From the NCBI GenBank assembly GCA_015064855.1, contig SVRK01000003.1:62001-126000 (forward strand): a DNA stretch of 64,000 bases. The letters are read 5' to 3'. Of this stretch, positions 26,558-35,795 are shown in pieces. The position numbers were made by a program, and so were the translations under genes. The notes below the pieces were generated by a model that saw only the letters and a list, made by a program, of their open reading frames with translations, did not search any database and had not been told where the DNA came from. Positions within the stretch are counted from its first letter, which is position 1, and every line of letters starts with the position of its first letter. Origin of the DNA: Oscillospiraceae bacterium. GTDB lineage: Bacteria > Bacillota > Clostridia > Oscillospirales > CAG-272.

Positions 26558-29464
26558 ATGAAAATTAGAATATTATCGGCCGTTCTTGCCGTATCTATGA
26601 TATTTGCAATGCTTATACCGGTTGCGGTAGGTGCAGAAACAATAGAAGAAACAGATAAATTTTTCATGAGCACCGCCTTTGAAGACAAGGAAGATAAATT
26701 GTCAACAATGACTTACATTATGACAAGTGATGATGAGTCAAAGGACGGTGAGGGTGATGGTATACTTGAGCTCTATGCTGATAAAAGATCGGGAGAGTTT
26801 GCAATAAGAAATAAGGTTACCGGCGATATAACGCTTTCAAACCCATATAACGCTAGCATTTATAGCACTGATGTGGATAGAGGAAGACTTTTATCACAGG
26901 TTTACATTAACTATTTCAAATTAACCGCCGGAAAAGGCTCGATGACAACATTCTATAGCTATAATGACTGCTTTAAGTTTGGTCAAGGCTCTGTAAATAA
27001 AACAGCAGACGGCTTAAGAGTTGATTATTCACTGGGTGAAGAATTTAAAGAATATGCGGTTCCGAAGAAAATTAAGCTCGAAGACTTTTTTGAGGCTATG
27101 AAAGCGGGCGGAAAAACAGACGAAGAAATTATAAGAATGATAAATTCAAACTTCACTGTATACGACCCGGATCAAAAATATATTGATAATCCTATTTTAA
27201 GTAATCCAAGCTTGACTCTTCGTGACGAGATGATTAAAAAATATCCGGACAGCGTTGAAAATCCATTTATTATATTGATGTATGATAGATATACTTCAAG
27301 CACGGTAATGAAGCAATTGGAAAAGGATCTTCAAGCTATAAATTCCAACTATTTTAAAATCTCTAAAGCAGATCCTTACACTGGAGAAAGAGTAAAAACT
27401 CAATTTGAATTAGATGTTGAAAGCATACTAGGCAAAGAAGAGGAAAAAGAGCTTTTCCCTGCAAAGGAATATCCTAACTTTAAATTTACCGTTGACTACA
27501 AGCTCACAAACGATGGAATTATTGCCGTATTAGATACAGATTCGATAGTATATGATAAGGATTTATATTGTCTTGCAAATCTTACAATTCTTCCATATTT
27601 TGATGCAGCGTCATTCAATAGAGAATTAGATGAAAACGGCAACACTCAATATGATAACGGTTATCTTTTCATACCCGATGGAAGTGGTGCACTTTTCAGA
27701 TTTGAGGACTTGGTTGCGAAAAATCAATCCGGTACATTAGTATCAAGCCTGTATGGTTCTGACTACGCTTACTATCAAATTTCAAGCAAGAACGTAGAGC
27801 CTTATACTATGCCTGTATTTGGCTTGGTAAATACAAGTGGAGCAAACAACACCGGATATTTTGCAATAATCGAGGATGGCGACGCGCTTGCATCAATCAC
27901 TGCTAACGCAGGTGATAACTATCACATATCTGTATTTGCATCATTTAAATACGCAGAGTATGATACGTATGATTTGGCTGATGCTTTCTCTGGTGGCGCA
28001 TCATCATCTACAAAAATCACAGTAGTTAGTGATAACTACTATGATGGCGAATATAAGCTTTATTATAAGCTTTTGACCGATGAAAGATTAGCAGAAGCAT
28101 ATGATATTAAAAATACATATGATGCAAGCTATGTTGGCATGGCAAAGCTTTATAGAGATTATTTAATAGCTAACGGTTCAATCAAAAAGATGACTAGCGT
28201 TAAAGAAGACACAAAGCTCTTTTTAGAGGTGTTTGGTTCGTTAGAGGTAAAAGAGCAGGTGCTTACATTCCCTGTAACTGTAAGCAAGGAGCTAACAACC
28301 TTTAAGGACGTAATCGAGATGCAAAAGGACCTATCCAACGTCGGCATTAATAACAACTCGTTTATCTTGAAGGGCTTCTATAATGGCGGACTTAATTCCA
28401 CTTATCCAACAGAAATTAAATGGCAAAAGGTTCTTGGTGGTAAGGATGGCTTGTCAGAGCTGCTTACCGATGCTGAGAACAATGGATATGATGTAGCGGT
28501 TGACGTTGACTTTTCATATTCATATGCTACCAAATGGTTTAGTGCTTATTCAAATGATAAGCACGCAGTAAGAACACTTGACGACAGATATACAACAAAG
28601 CGTGAATATTATGCTCCTACACAAATGTTTGAGCGTACAAGTGGAGTTGCTGTATCAAGTGCATCGTTTATTACACTTTTCCGAAGCTTTGTAAAATCAG
28701 TAGAGGACACAAAGATTAAGACCTTGGCAACAAGAGCTCTTGGCTCGGATTTGAACTCTGACTTTGATGATGAAAATTATTATTCAAGAGAAGACGCCAA
28801 GGATAAAACTGTGGAATTTATGAAATTAGCGACAAAACTAAACAGCCGTAGATTTGGCTTAATAGTTGATGCAGGAAACTCATATGCTATCCCGTATGCG
28901 TCATCGGTACTTTGTGCACCGCTTGACAGTAGTAAATTTATTAAAGCAAGTGAAAGCGTACCGTTCTATGGTATGGTATATCACGGCTCTCTTGAATTTG
29001 CTGGAAATGCGCTGAATATGGAGGGCGATGTGGACTACATGTTCTTGAAGGCTCTTGAAAACGGTGCATCTTTATACTATACATTGGCGAAAAACGAAAA
29101 AAATATTTCAAAGCTTAAATTCGATTCAACCTATAATAAGTATTATTCTGTAAACTATGATTCATTAAAGGGTCAAATTATTGATAGATATAATGCTTAT
29201 AATGCAGTTATGAAGGATAAGCAAAATATGTTTATCGCTGACCACAGATTTTTGAATGACGAGAATTTTGATTGCGCTGTAACTTATCGAGATGGCACAG
29301 CGGTAAACAACTCTTTGGTTGTTCTTGTCGTTTACGAGAATGGAGAAGGCTTTATCCTTAACTACAACAGCCAAGACGTGCTTGTTGAGCTTGAGGGAAA
29401 AACTTACACTGTTCCCGCTTTGGACTTTGAAACATACAGCGTAAAGGAGGTGGGTGTTAAATGA
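26558..29464 (+). CDS. DUF5696 domain-containing secreted protein
   Basis: A 968-residue protein with an N-terminal signal peptide (ILSAVLAVSMIFAMLIPVAVGA). The body resembles the DUF5696 family, found next to LplB/MalG-type transporters in Firmicutes. A mid-region DGSGALFRFEDL and the repeated aromatic stretches of the C-terminal half suggest a glycosidase-like barrel, but I cannot name catalytic residues. It is likely extracellular and acts on the glycan whose products are imported. The stop overlaps the next ATG (ATGA). Confidence 0.65.
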   Translation: MKIRILSAVLAVSMIFAMLIPVAVGAETIEETDKFFMSTAFEDKEDKLSTMTYIMTSDDESKDGEGDGILELYADKRSGEFAIRNKVTGDITLSNPYNASIYSTDVDRGRLLSQVYINYFKLTAGKGSMTTFYSYNDCFKFGQGSVNKTADGLRVDYSLGEEFKEYAVPKKIKLEDFFEAMKAGGKTDEEIIRMINSNFTVYDPDQKYIDNPILSNPSLTLRDEMIKKYPDSVENPFIILMYDRYTSSTVMKQLEKDLQAINSNYFKISKADPYTGERVKTQFELDVESILGKEEEKELFPAKEYPNFKFTVDYKLTNDGIIAVLDTDSIVYDKDLYCLANLTILPYFDAASFNRELDENGNTQYDNGYLFIPDGSGALFRFEDLVAKNQSGTLVSSLYGSDYAYYQISSKNVEPYTMPVFGLVNTSGANNTGYFAIIEDGDALASITANAGDNYHISVFASFKYAEYDTYDLADAFSGGASSSTKITVVSDNYYDGEYKLYYKLLTDERLAEAYDIKNTYDASYVGMAKLYRDYLIANGSIKKMTSVKEDTKLFLEVFGSLEVKEQVLTFPVTVSKELTTFKDVIEMQKDLSNVGINNNSFILKGFYNGGLNSTYPTEIKWQKVLGGKDGLSELLTDAENNGYDVAVDVDFSYSYATKWFSAYSNDKHAVRTLDDRYTTKREYYAPTQMFERTSGVAVSSASFITLFRSFVKSVEDTKIKTLATRALGSDLNSDFDDENYYSREDAKDKTVEFMKLATKLNSRRFGLIVDAGNSYAIPYASSVLCAPLDSSKFIKASESVPFYGMVYHGSLEFAGNALNMEGDVDYMFLKALENGASLYYTLAKNEKNISKLKFDSTYNKYYSVNYDSLKGQIIDRYNAYNAVMKDKQNMFIADHRFLNDENFDCAVTYRDGTAVNNSLVVLVVYENGEGFILNYNSQDVLVELEGKTYTVPALDFETYSVKEVGVK

Positions 29465-30594
29465 AAAAGATAAATGAAAATCAAAACAAAATAACACTCA
29501 ATCCAACGACTGTTGTTTCGGAAGAGCATAATGTGTATTTGGCAACGCCCAGTAAGGTAGAAAAGCCTGTTGTTGCTCCTATTGCTCAAGAAGCTCCTAT
29601 AGAAGAGGCGCCGACGGAGGAAAAGGCAAAACAGACAACACAACCGGTAGAGCCTGCATATACTCCTTATGTTAGCAAAAAGAAAGGGCTTTCCCTAAAT
29701 GGCAAAAAAGCACTTTCGGGTTGGCTATTCTGCTTACCATTCGTGCTTGGTGTTATAGGAATTTATCTTCCTATGGTAATCAAGTCTATAGAGGTTTCAT
29801 TCCGTGGCTCGTTCGGTAGTGATGATTACCTCAACTTTGATGCATACAAATTAGTATTTATCGATGACGGACGCTTTACAACAACAGTTATGGATGCTAT
29901 GGGTGAGTTGGTATTGCAAATCCCTGCGATTGTAATATTCTCGCTATTTATGGCAATAATTCTTAACCAAAAAATGACAGGACGTACATTCTTCCGTGCA
30001 GTGTTCTTCTTGCCCGTTATTCTTTCAACGGGTATCATTGACGCTATTGATACAAAAATGAATTTGGGCGCAGTGACAGAGAGCGGAGGAGTTGACAACA
30101 ATACCGGTGAAGAGGCTGGAGGATTCATATCCGCACTTGATGTAGATATGCTGTTGTCGAATGTAAAGATAAAGATAGGCGAATTTGATTTAGCCGAAAT
30201 GGTTGTTTCTCTAATTAACGATATTTTCAAAATCGTTAGCCGTTCAGGTGTACAAATGCTTATCTTCCTTTCAGGCTTGCAATCGATTTCACCATCTATT
30301 TACGAGTCTTGTCAGATGGAAGGCGCAACCGCTTGGGAAACCTTCTGGAAGATTACATTGCCTATGATTAGTCCTATGATTCTTGTTAATGCGATTTATA
30401 CGGTAGTTGACCTCTTCACAGCCGCTGACAACCTTGTAATGCAAGGTCTTGCCGGATATGGCGGACTATTCGGATCAAAGAATCCTGGTAACTTTAGCGC
30501 AGGTATTTGGGTATACATACTCCTAGTACTTGTTGTAATTGTAATAGTTGCCCTGATTATGAAGACGGTTGTCTTCTACCAAAGAAAGGATTAA
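29461..30594 (+). CDS. Sugar ABC transporter permease, MalF-like (pair 2), with long acidic/proline-rich N-terminus
   Basis: A 377-residue permease. A cytoplasmic extension of about 75 residues (APIEEAPTEEKAKQ, VEPAYTPYV) precedes the first helix. The EAA loop reads ESCQMEGATAWETFWKITLP. Compared with pair 1 it has an inserted soluble loop after the third helix (about residues 200-240). It is coupled to the DUF5696 gene by a 4-base overlap. Confidence 0.87.
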   Translation: MKKINENQNKITLNPTTVVSEEHNVYLATPSKVEKPVVAPIAQEAPIEEAPTEEKAKQTTQPVEPAYTPYVSKKKGLSLNGKKALSGWLFCLPFVLGVIGIYLPMVIKSIEVSFRGSFGSDDYLNFDAYKLVFIDDGRFTTTVMDAMGELVLQIPAIVIFSLFMAIILNQKMTGRTFFRAVFFLPVILSTGIIDAIDTKMNLGAVTESGGVDNNTGEEAGGFISALDVDMLLSNVKIKIGEFDLAEMVVSLINDIFKIVSRSGVQMLIFLSGLQSISPSIYESCQMEGATAWETFWKITLPMISPMILVNAIYTVVDLFTAADNLVMQGLAGYGGLFGSKNPGNFSAGIWVYILLVLVVIVIVALIMKTVVFYQRKD

Positions 30595-30607
30595 GGAGGG
30601 GTTTGAT

Positions 30608-31678
30608 ATGGATACAGTAAAAGTAAAAAGAGAATCCAAAAACAAAATCAAGGTTGATTTTGAAAGAGCTCCTCTTAAAGAAAGACTCAAGCAAAAGTTT
30701 TTATCAATAAACTTTTTAACAAAGGTTGTTTTCGTAATTTTCAGAACCGTGCTTTTAATCGGTATTACGTTTATAATTCTTTATCCTTACATTAAAAAAA
30801 TATTATCGTCCATAATGTCGATAAGCGATATGAAGGATGCAACGGTTATTCTTATATCGAAAAACCCAACACACATACAATATTGGTATATATTGACTCA
30901 AAATGGATATTTAAAGGCATTTATAACTACGTTTTTGGTATCCTTAAGCGTTGCATTAATACAAACGCTAGTATGCGCTTTGGTTGCTTACGGACTTGCT
31001 AAATTCAAGTTTAAGGGCAACGCAATCGTGTTTGGATTTGTTATTATGACGCTTATGATTCCACAAGATGCTTTGAAAAACTCAATGGATGCGTGGTTTA
31101 GACAAATTACACTCTTTGAAACAACGTTGAATCCAATAAGCTTTATATTGAAGCCGTTACAGGAGTGGTTTGGGTTGTTTGAGAATGGATATGGATTTTC
31201 CAATAGCATAATTCCTCTTTATATTCTTTCAATATTTGGACTTGGATTTAAAAACGGACTATTCATATTTATGCTACGTCAATTCTTCAAGGGCGTACCT
31301 GACGAGCTTGAGGAGTCAGCATTCGTTGATGGCTCAAGCACCTTGCGTACATTCTTTAGCATCATTATTCCAATATCAATCCCAATGCTTGTTACCGTAT
31401 TTATTTTCGCCTTCTCATGGCAATGGACAGATGACTTCTATACAAGCTTGTTCTTGTCACAGGACGATTCAGCCTTGACACTTATGAAGCATATTGCGGT
31501 AACACCGCCAAAGATTGCAGAAATGCTTAAAAACGAGGTTTCAAACATTTCTTCTGCATATCAGACAGCTATAATGGGAACCGCATCAATTTTAATAGCA
31601 TTACCTCTTATTGTTGCATACGTATTCTTACAAAGACGTATTGTAGAGGGTGTTGAAAGAAGCGGTATCGTTGGTTAA
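30608..31678 (+). CDS. Sugar ABC transporter permease, MalG-like (pair 2)
   Basis: A 356-residue membrane protein with six helices. The EAA loop is EESAFVDGSSTLRTFFSIIIP. The start is ATG 30608, supported by AAGGAGG about 8 bases upstream. An in-frame start 13 codons earlier would lie inside the previous gene and ignore that site. It has a longer periplasmic loop (about residues 145-195) than pair 1. It ends the operon. Confidence 0.87.
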   Translation: MDTVKVKRESKNKIKVDFERAPLKERLKQKFLSINFLTKVVFVIFRTVLLIGITFIILYPYIKKILSSIMSISDMKDATVILISKNPTHIQYWYILTQNGYLKAFITTFLVSLSVALIQTLVCALVAYGLAKFKFKGNAIVFGFVIMTLMIPQDALKNSMDAWFRQITLFETTLNPISFILKPLQEWFGLFENGYGFSNSIIPLYILSIFGLGFKNGLFIFMLRQFFKGVPDELEESAFVDGSSTLRTFFSIIIPISIPMLVTVFIFAFSWQWTDDFYTSLFLSQDDSALTLMKHIAVTPPKIAEMLKNEVSNISSAYQTAIMGTASILIALPLIVAYVFLQRRIVEGVERSGIVG

Positions 31679-31683
31679 TAATT

Positions 31684-31716
31684 ATGGTAAAATCGGAAAA
31701 ATTCCGATTTTACCAT
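31684..31716 (+). terminator. Hairpin at the end of the transport operon
   Basis: A perfect 15-bp stem (ATGGTAAAATCGGAA with its complement) around an AAA loop, six bases after the last stop. It is followed by A-rich DNA and not a T-tract, so it may act as an mRNA 3' stabiliser as much as a terminator. The rest of 31717-31808 shows nothing further. Confidence 0.65.
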
Positions 31717-31808
31717 AGAAAAAAACCAAAACTTAACACGGTAAAGAATATGCTTTTTAAAACTAAAAAAATATTTTTTATAAAGTTGGAAAATTTTGAA
31801 AAAAGGTA

Positions 31809-31837
31809 TTGACAAAAGCATAATTCTTTGATATAAT
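31809..31837 (+). promoter_or_regulatory. Perfect-consensus sigma-A promoter of the small peptide gene
   Basis: TTGACA (31809-31814), exactly 17 bases, TATAAT (31832-31837). This is one of only two promoters in the window with both hexamers perfect. It predicts strong expression. Confidence 0.9.
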
Positions 31838-31884
31838 AATTACAACTTACAGTTATATTTTTATGAAATAAGGAGATTTTAGTG

Positions 31885-32100
31885 ATGAAATACGTTTCCC
31901 CAATTTGCGAAATGGATAAGATTGAAACAGAAGACATCATGGAAACAAGCTTAGGTGGAATCGCTGCTGGCGTTACATTTGCTGGTGCTACTGGTGCAGT
32001 TGACAAGAAAAACACAACTGTTACAGAACACGACGATGGCTCAAAGGACGTTTCAATTGGTATTGATTTCAGCGCGCTCAGCCAATCATCTGGTAACTAA
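31885..32100 (+). CDS. Small 71-residue peptide of unknown function, N-terminal YVSPICEMDKIETEDI motif
   Basis: A monocistronic gene with a consensus promoter, an AAGGAG site, ATG at 31885 (a GTG directly before it is possible) and a strong terminator. The acidic N-terminus (MKYVSPICEMDKIETEDI, then METS) resembles small proteins common in gut Clostridia, which carry a Y-x-x-P-x-x-E and E-x-E-D-I pattern and are unnamed. The rest is a Gly/Ala-rich segment (LGGIAAGVTFAGATGAVDKK) and a polar tail (HDDGSKDVSIGIDFSA). There is no signal peptide or membrane helix, and one Cys. A leader-core layout as in ribosomal peptides is conceivable, but no modifying enzyme is nearby. Confidence 0.75.
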   Translation: MKYVSPICEMDKIETEDIMETSLGGIAAGVTFAGATGAVDKKNTTVTEHDDGSKDVSIGIDFSALSQSSGN

Positions 32101-32110
32101 TTAAGAATAA

Positions 32111-32136
32111 AAACCACGCAAAATTTTGCGTGGTTT
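32111..32136 (+). terminator. Terminator of the small peptide gene
   Basis: A perfect 26-base palindrome (arms AAACCACGCAAAA and complement), followed by TTTT. It lies ten bases after the stop. Confidence 0.9.
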
Positions 32137-32162
32137 TTTCTATCTGAAAATAAATTTAAAAA

Positions 32163-32186
32163 GAGCAGTACTTTTTAGTACTGCTC
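32163..32186 (-). terminator. Terminator of the hom-lysC-asd operon
   Basis: GAGCAGTACT and AGTACTGCTC form a 10-bp stem with a TTTT loop, just 3' of asd on the minus strand, followed by a T-rich run. Confidence 0.85.
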
Positions 32187-32193
32187 AAATTTA

Positions 32194-33198
32194 TTATTCT
32201 TTGATTAATGCTTCAGCAATTTGAATTGCGTTTGTAGCAGCGCCTTTTCTTACTTGGTCGCCACAGCACCAAAGGGTAATTGCATTGTCAAAAACTAAAT
32301 CCTTTCTAATTCTGCCAACGTAAACAAGGTCTTGGTCAGATGTTACAAGAGGCATTGGATATAGCTTATTATCCATATCGTCATATAACTTGCATCCGTC
32401 ACATTTAGCAACAGCGTTTTTAACTTCATCAACAGTTAAATTGTCCTCTGTAAGAACTGTAACGGAAATAGAGTGTGAGCGAACAACAGGAACTCTTACA
32501 CAAGTGCAGGTAACCTTAAGCTCTGGCAAGTGAAGAATTTTTCTTCCTTCGTTTTGCATTTTCATTTCCTCGGATGTGTATCCATCTGGATTGAAGCCAC
32601 CGATTTGAGGAATTACGTTTTCGGCAATTTGGTATTGGAACACTTCGTTTGTTACCTCTGTACCCTCTAAAAGAGCCTTTGTTTGTGCACGGAGCTCAAC
32701 AGGACCACCTGCACCTGCACCTGAGGTCGCTTGGTAAGTGGAAGCAACCATGCCCTTGATTTTTGAGAGCTTGTTGATTGCGTTTACGGCAACAAGTGTG
32801 ATAATAGTGGAGCAGTTAGGGTTAGCAATGATACCCTTGTTCTTTTTAACGTCTTCTGCGTTAATTTCAGGAACAACAAGTGGAACGTCGTCACACATAC
32901 GGAATGCGCTTGAGTTGTCAACAAATACAGCACCAGCCTTTACAATGTCAGGGGCAAGCTCCTTTGCAATAGCATTTGAAGCTGCGCCAAGAACAATATC
33001 AAGTCCCTCAAATGCGCCAACCTCGGCTAGCTTAACTTCAATTTCTTCACCCTTGAAGGAAATCTTTTTACCAACACTGCGCGCGCTTGCAAGCAAACGG
33101 AGCTCGCCAATTGGAAAATTTCTCTCCTCAAGTATTTTCATCATTTCACGTCCTACGGCACCGGTTGCACCTAGGATACCAACATTATATGTCTTCAT
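32194..33198 (-). CDS. asd: Aspartate-semialdehyde dehydrogenase
   Basis: Reduces aspartyl phosphate to aspartate semialdehyde in the lysine, threonine and methionine pathway. The 334 residues include the NADP-binding GILGATGAVGREM, the catalytic Cys in IANPNCSTI, the QATSGAGAGGP loop and the late RVPVVRSHS motif. The start overlaps the lysC stop by one base (TAATG). Confidence 0.97.
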   Translation of the reverse strand: MKTYNVGILGATGAVGREMMKILEERNFPIGELRLLASARSVGKKISFKGEEIEVKLAEVGAFEGLDIVLGAASNAIAKELAPDIVKAGAVFVDNSSAFRMCDDVPLVVPEINAEDVKKNKGIIANPNCSTIITLVAVNAINKLSKIKGMVASTYQATSGAGAGGPVELRAQTKALLEGTEVTNEVFQYQIAENVIPQIGGFNPDGYTSEEMKMQNEGRKILHLPELKVTCTCVRVPVVRSHSISVTVLTEDNLTVDEVKNAVAKCDGCKLYDDMDNKLYPMPLVTSDQDLVYVGRIRKDLVFDNAITLWCCGDQVRKGAATNAIQIAEALIKE

Positions 33199-34526
33199 TA
33201 TTCTTCTACCTCGCTTAAGTTGTATAGTACTTTAATAGTTTTCTTAAAGTTTCTGTCATTTACACCAATGATGATGTTTATTTCGTCAGCACCTTGCTCA
33301 ATCATCTTAATATTGATGTCGTTTTCACCAAGTGCTGTAAATATCTTTCCTGCAATACCAATGTTAGATTGAAGCTTTCTGCCAACAATAGCAATCAAGC
33401 TAATTTCATTGTCAATTTTAATTGAATCAGGTGCTAAAGCCTCGTTCAATGCACCAATAAGCTCGTGCATACAGTTTTCAATGTGTGAAGATGCAATAAC
33501 GACAGAGAAGCTGTCGATACTGCTTGGAATGTGTTCAATAGGAATTTCAAAGCGTTCAAACACCTCAAGCGCACGTCTTACGTAGCCTATTTCGTCATTC
33601 ATTCTGTTTTTAGCAATTGTAATAATAGAGAAGTTCTTTTTACCGGAAATACCAGTGATAAAGTGCGAGGATTTGTTTTCCTCGTCCTCGTCAAAGCTTT
33701 CCATAATAAGAGTTCCGCGTGCGTCCATATCGTTTGTGTTCTTGATGTACAAAGGAATGTTCTTCTGTCTTACAGGGAAAACAGTTTCCTCGTGGAGAAC
33801 GTCCGCACCCATGTATGAAAGCTCACGAAGCTCTGCAAACGTAACGTTTTCAATAGGTCTTGGATTGTCAACAATTCTTGGGTCGGCAGTCATAATTCCG
33901 GACACGTCTGTCCAGTTTTCATACATATCAGCATTGATAGCAGCCGCCGCAATAGCACCTGTAATATCAGAACCACCACGAGAGAATGTCTTAATATTTC
34001 CGTCAGGAGTTGCACCGTAGAAGCCCGGAAGAACAACTCTTGGGTTATTTTCAACGATTTCGGAAAGATTTTTGTAAGAACGCTCAAAATCAACCTTGCC
34101 GTTGAAACCAAATACGAGCCAGCTTGCACTGTCAACGAATGTATATCCAAGATATTCAGCCATAAGTCTTGCGTTTAGATACTCACCGCGAGATACGATG
34201 TAGTCAACGCTTGATTTTTTATTAAGACCCGATGCGATTTTATCAAATTCATATTCAAGGTCTTGCTTAAGTCCGCAACCCTTGTGGATTTCACGGTATC
34301 TTTCCTTGATTTTTTCAAACATATCATCAACGCCGATGCTATATTTGATGTGCGCGTGACAAACATAGAGTAAGTCAGTAACCTTGATGTCCTCCTTAAA
34401 TCTCTTACCCGGAGCTGAAACAACTACAACAGTACGAGATTTGTCTGCCTCAACAATTTTTTTAACCTTTGCAAAAGCTTCAGCGGATGCAAGAGATGAA
34501 CCGCCAAACTTAACTACCTTTAACAT
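33198..34526 (-). CDS. lysC: Aspartate kinase
   Basis: First step of the aspartate family. A 442-residue monofunctional kinase: N-terminal KFGGSSLAS, SRGEYLNARL and FSRGGSDITG form the amino-acid-kinase domain (about 1-290). Two C-terminal ACT domains (about 300-440) provide feedback control by a pathway end product. The gene is flanked three bases from hom and overlaps asd, so the three enzymes are one operon. Confidence 0.95.
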   Translation of the reverse strand: MLKVVKFGGSSLASAEAFAKVKKIVEADKSRTVVVVSAPGKRFKEDIKVTDLLYVCHAHIKYSIGVDDMFEKIKERYREIHKGCGLKQDLEYEFDKIASGLNKKSSVDYIVSRGEYLNARLMAEYLGYTFVDSASWLVFGFNGKVDFERSYKNLSEIVENNPRVVLPGFYGATPDGNIKTFSRGGSDITGAIAAAAINADMYENWTDVSGIMTADPRIVDNPRPIENVTFAELRELSYMGADVLHEETVFPVRQKNIPLYIKNTNDMDARGTLIMESFDEDEENKSSHFITGISGKKNFSIITIAKNRMNDEIGYVRRALEVFERFEIPIEHIPSSIDSFSVVIASSHIENCMHELIGALNEALAPDSIKIDNEISLIAIVGRKLQSNIGIAGKIFTALGENDINIKMIEQGADEINIIIGVNDRNFKKTIKVLYNLSEVEE

Positions 34527-34529
34527 AAC

Positions 34530-35672
34530 TTATTCCTCAAAACCCGCAAAGAATGCAAGCGGATCACTTTCTAAAATAGATTTTGCAAGCAAGTGAATTT
34601 CACTTACCTTCATTTTATTAGTAATAATATAATAGGAAGAACCGATTTGCTCATATGAAGCATATTCGCTTGGTAAGAAGTTAGCTCTAATATAATATTT
34701 TCTTTCACAGTTTGCGTTATTTACGTCATATACCTTGCCATATACGTGTGTATGGCGTTCACCGTTAACCACGTCAATAACGTCGGAGGCAAGTGCGTGT
34801 CCTGTTGGATATTTACCTGCGCCCTGTCCGTAGAAGGAAAGACGTCCAACACTCTCGCCAAACAAGGTGATAATATTAAAATTCTTATTTACGTTTGCTT
34901 CAAGTGATGTGGTTGGCAAAATAACAGGCTCAACGAATGTTGAAATGGTTGAGTCGTCGTTTTTAATGCCGAAGCCCATATATCTAACGGTTTTTCCAAA
35001 CTTATCTTTAATATAGTCTATGTCGTTTTTGGTGATGTTGCGAAGAGAGAAGATGTCAACATCCTTTTCAGCAACTGTTGTTTTGAATGCAATAGAAGAT
35101 GAAATAGCTGTCTTTCTTGCAACGTCAAGTCCGTCAATATCGGCGCTTGGGTTAGCCTCGGCATAGCCAAGAGCTTGAGCTTCCGCTAAAACCTCACTAA
35201 AATCGCGACCGTCTGTAATCATAGCGTCTAAAATAAAATTAGTAGTACCATTCATAATACCCATAATTTTATTTATAGTGTCACCGTTTGTCGTGCGGTT
35301 AAGGTTGTAAAGCCAAGGGATTCCACCGCCAACGGCTGATGTGAAGTTTACAGTGACTCCGTTTTCCTTTGCTAAAGCGTGAAGCTCATCGTAATATTCA
35401 CAAATTAAGTGCTTATTTGAGCTAACAACGTGCTTGCCAGCCTTCAAGGCTTTAACAACAAATGTATGTGCCGGCTCAAGTCCACCGATAGCCTCGGCAA
35501 CTACACCGATTTCGTTATCATTTAAAATATCATCGTAGTTTGCGGTTAATGAGTCGCCTAGTTCCTTGTGCGGACGAATGTCGAGAACACGCTTGACATC
35601 GTAACCGCTTTTTTTAAGAATTTCGTAAGCTCCGGAGCCGACAACGCCGTAACCGAGAATTGCGATTTTCAT
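34530..35672 (-). CDS. hom: Homoserine dehydrogenase
   Basis: Reduces aspartate semialdehyde to homoserine. The 380 residues begin with the NAD(P)-binding ILGYGVVGSGAYEIL and contain MGIMNGTTNFIL and LGYAEANPSADIDGLDVARK, the family signature. After the YGQGAGKYPTG block only about 70 residues remain, so the regulatory ACT domain seen in about 430-residue enzymes looks shortened. The start ATG 35672 is supported by an AAGGA site; a start 11 codons earlier is less likely. Confidence 0.95.
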   Translation of the reverse strand: MKIAILGYGVVGSGAYEILKKSGYDVKRVLDIRPHKELGDSLTANYDDILNDNEIGVVAEAIGGLEPAHTFVVKALKAGKHVVSSNKHLICEYYDELHALAKENGVTVNFTSAVGGGIPWLYNLNRTTNGDTINKIMGIMNGTTNFILDAMITDGRDFSEVLAEAQALGYAEANPSADIDGLDVARKTAISSSIAFKTTVAEKDVDIFSLRNITKNDIDYIKDKFGKTVRYMGFGIKNDDSTISTFVEPVILPTTSLEANVNKNFNIITLFGESVGRLSFYGQGAGKYPTGHALASDVIDVVNGERHTHVYGKVYDVNNANCERKYYIRANFLPSEYASYEQIGSSYYIITNKMKVSEIHLLAKSILESDPLAFFAGFEE

Positions 35673-35711
35673 ATAAAATTTGTCCTTCCAAATAAAAATT
35701 TTCAAAAAAAT

Positions 35712-35761
35712 GTGTTTTTATTTCAAAAACACTTGTATTTGCATGTGAAATAGTGTATCAT
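35712..35761 (+). promoter_or_regulatory. thrC promoter and adjacent inverted repeat in the hom/thrC divergent spacer
   Basis: TTGTAT (35733-35738), 17 bases, TATCAT (35756-35761) reads toward thrC. The perfect inverted repeat GTGTTTTT-ATTTC-AAAAACAC (35712-35732) abuts the -35 box and lies in the hom leader, so one regulator could act on both directions. No riboswitch or T-box fold is visible in the short leaders. Confidence 0.5.
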
Positions 35762-35795
35762 ATATAAAGAAAAAAATCAAGAGGTATTTTAAAAA

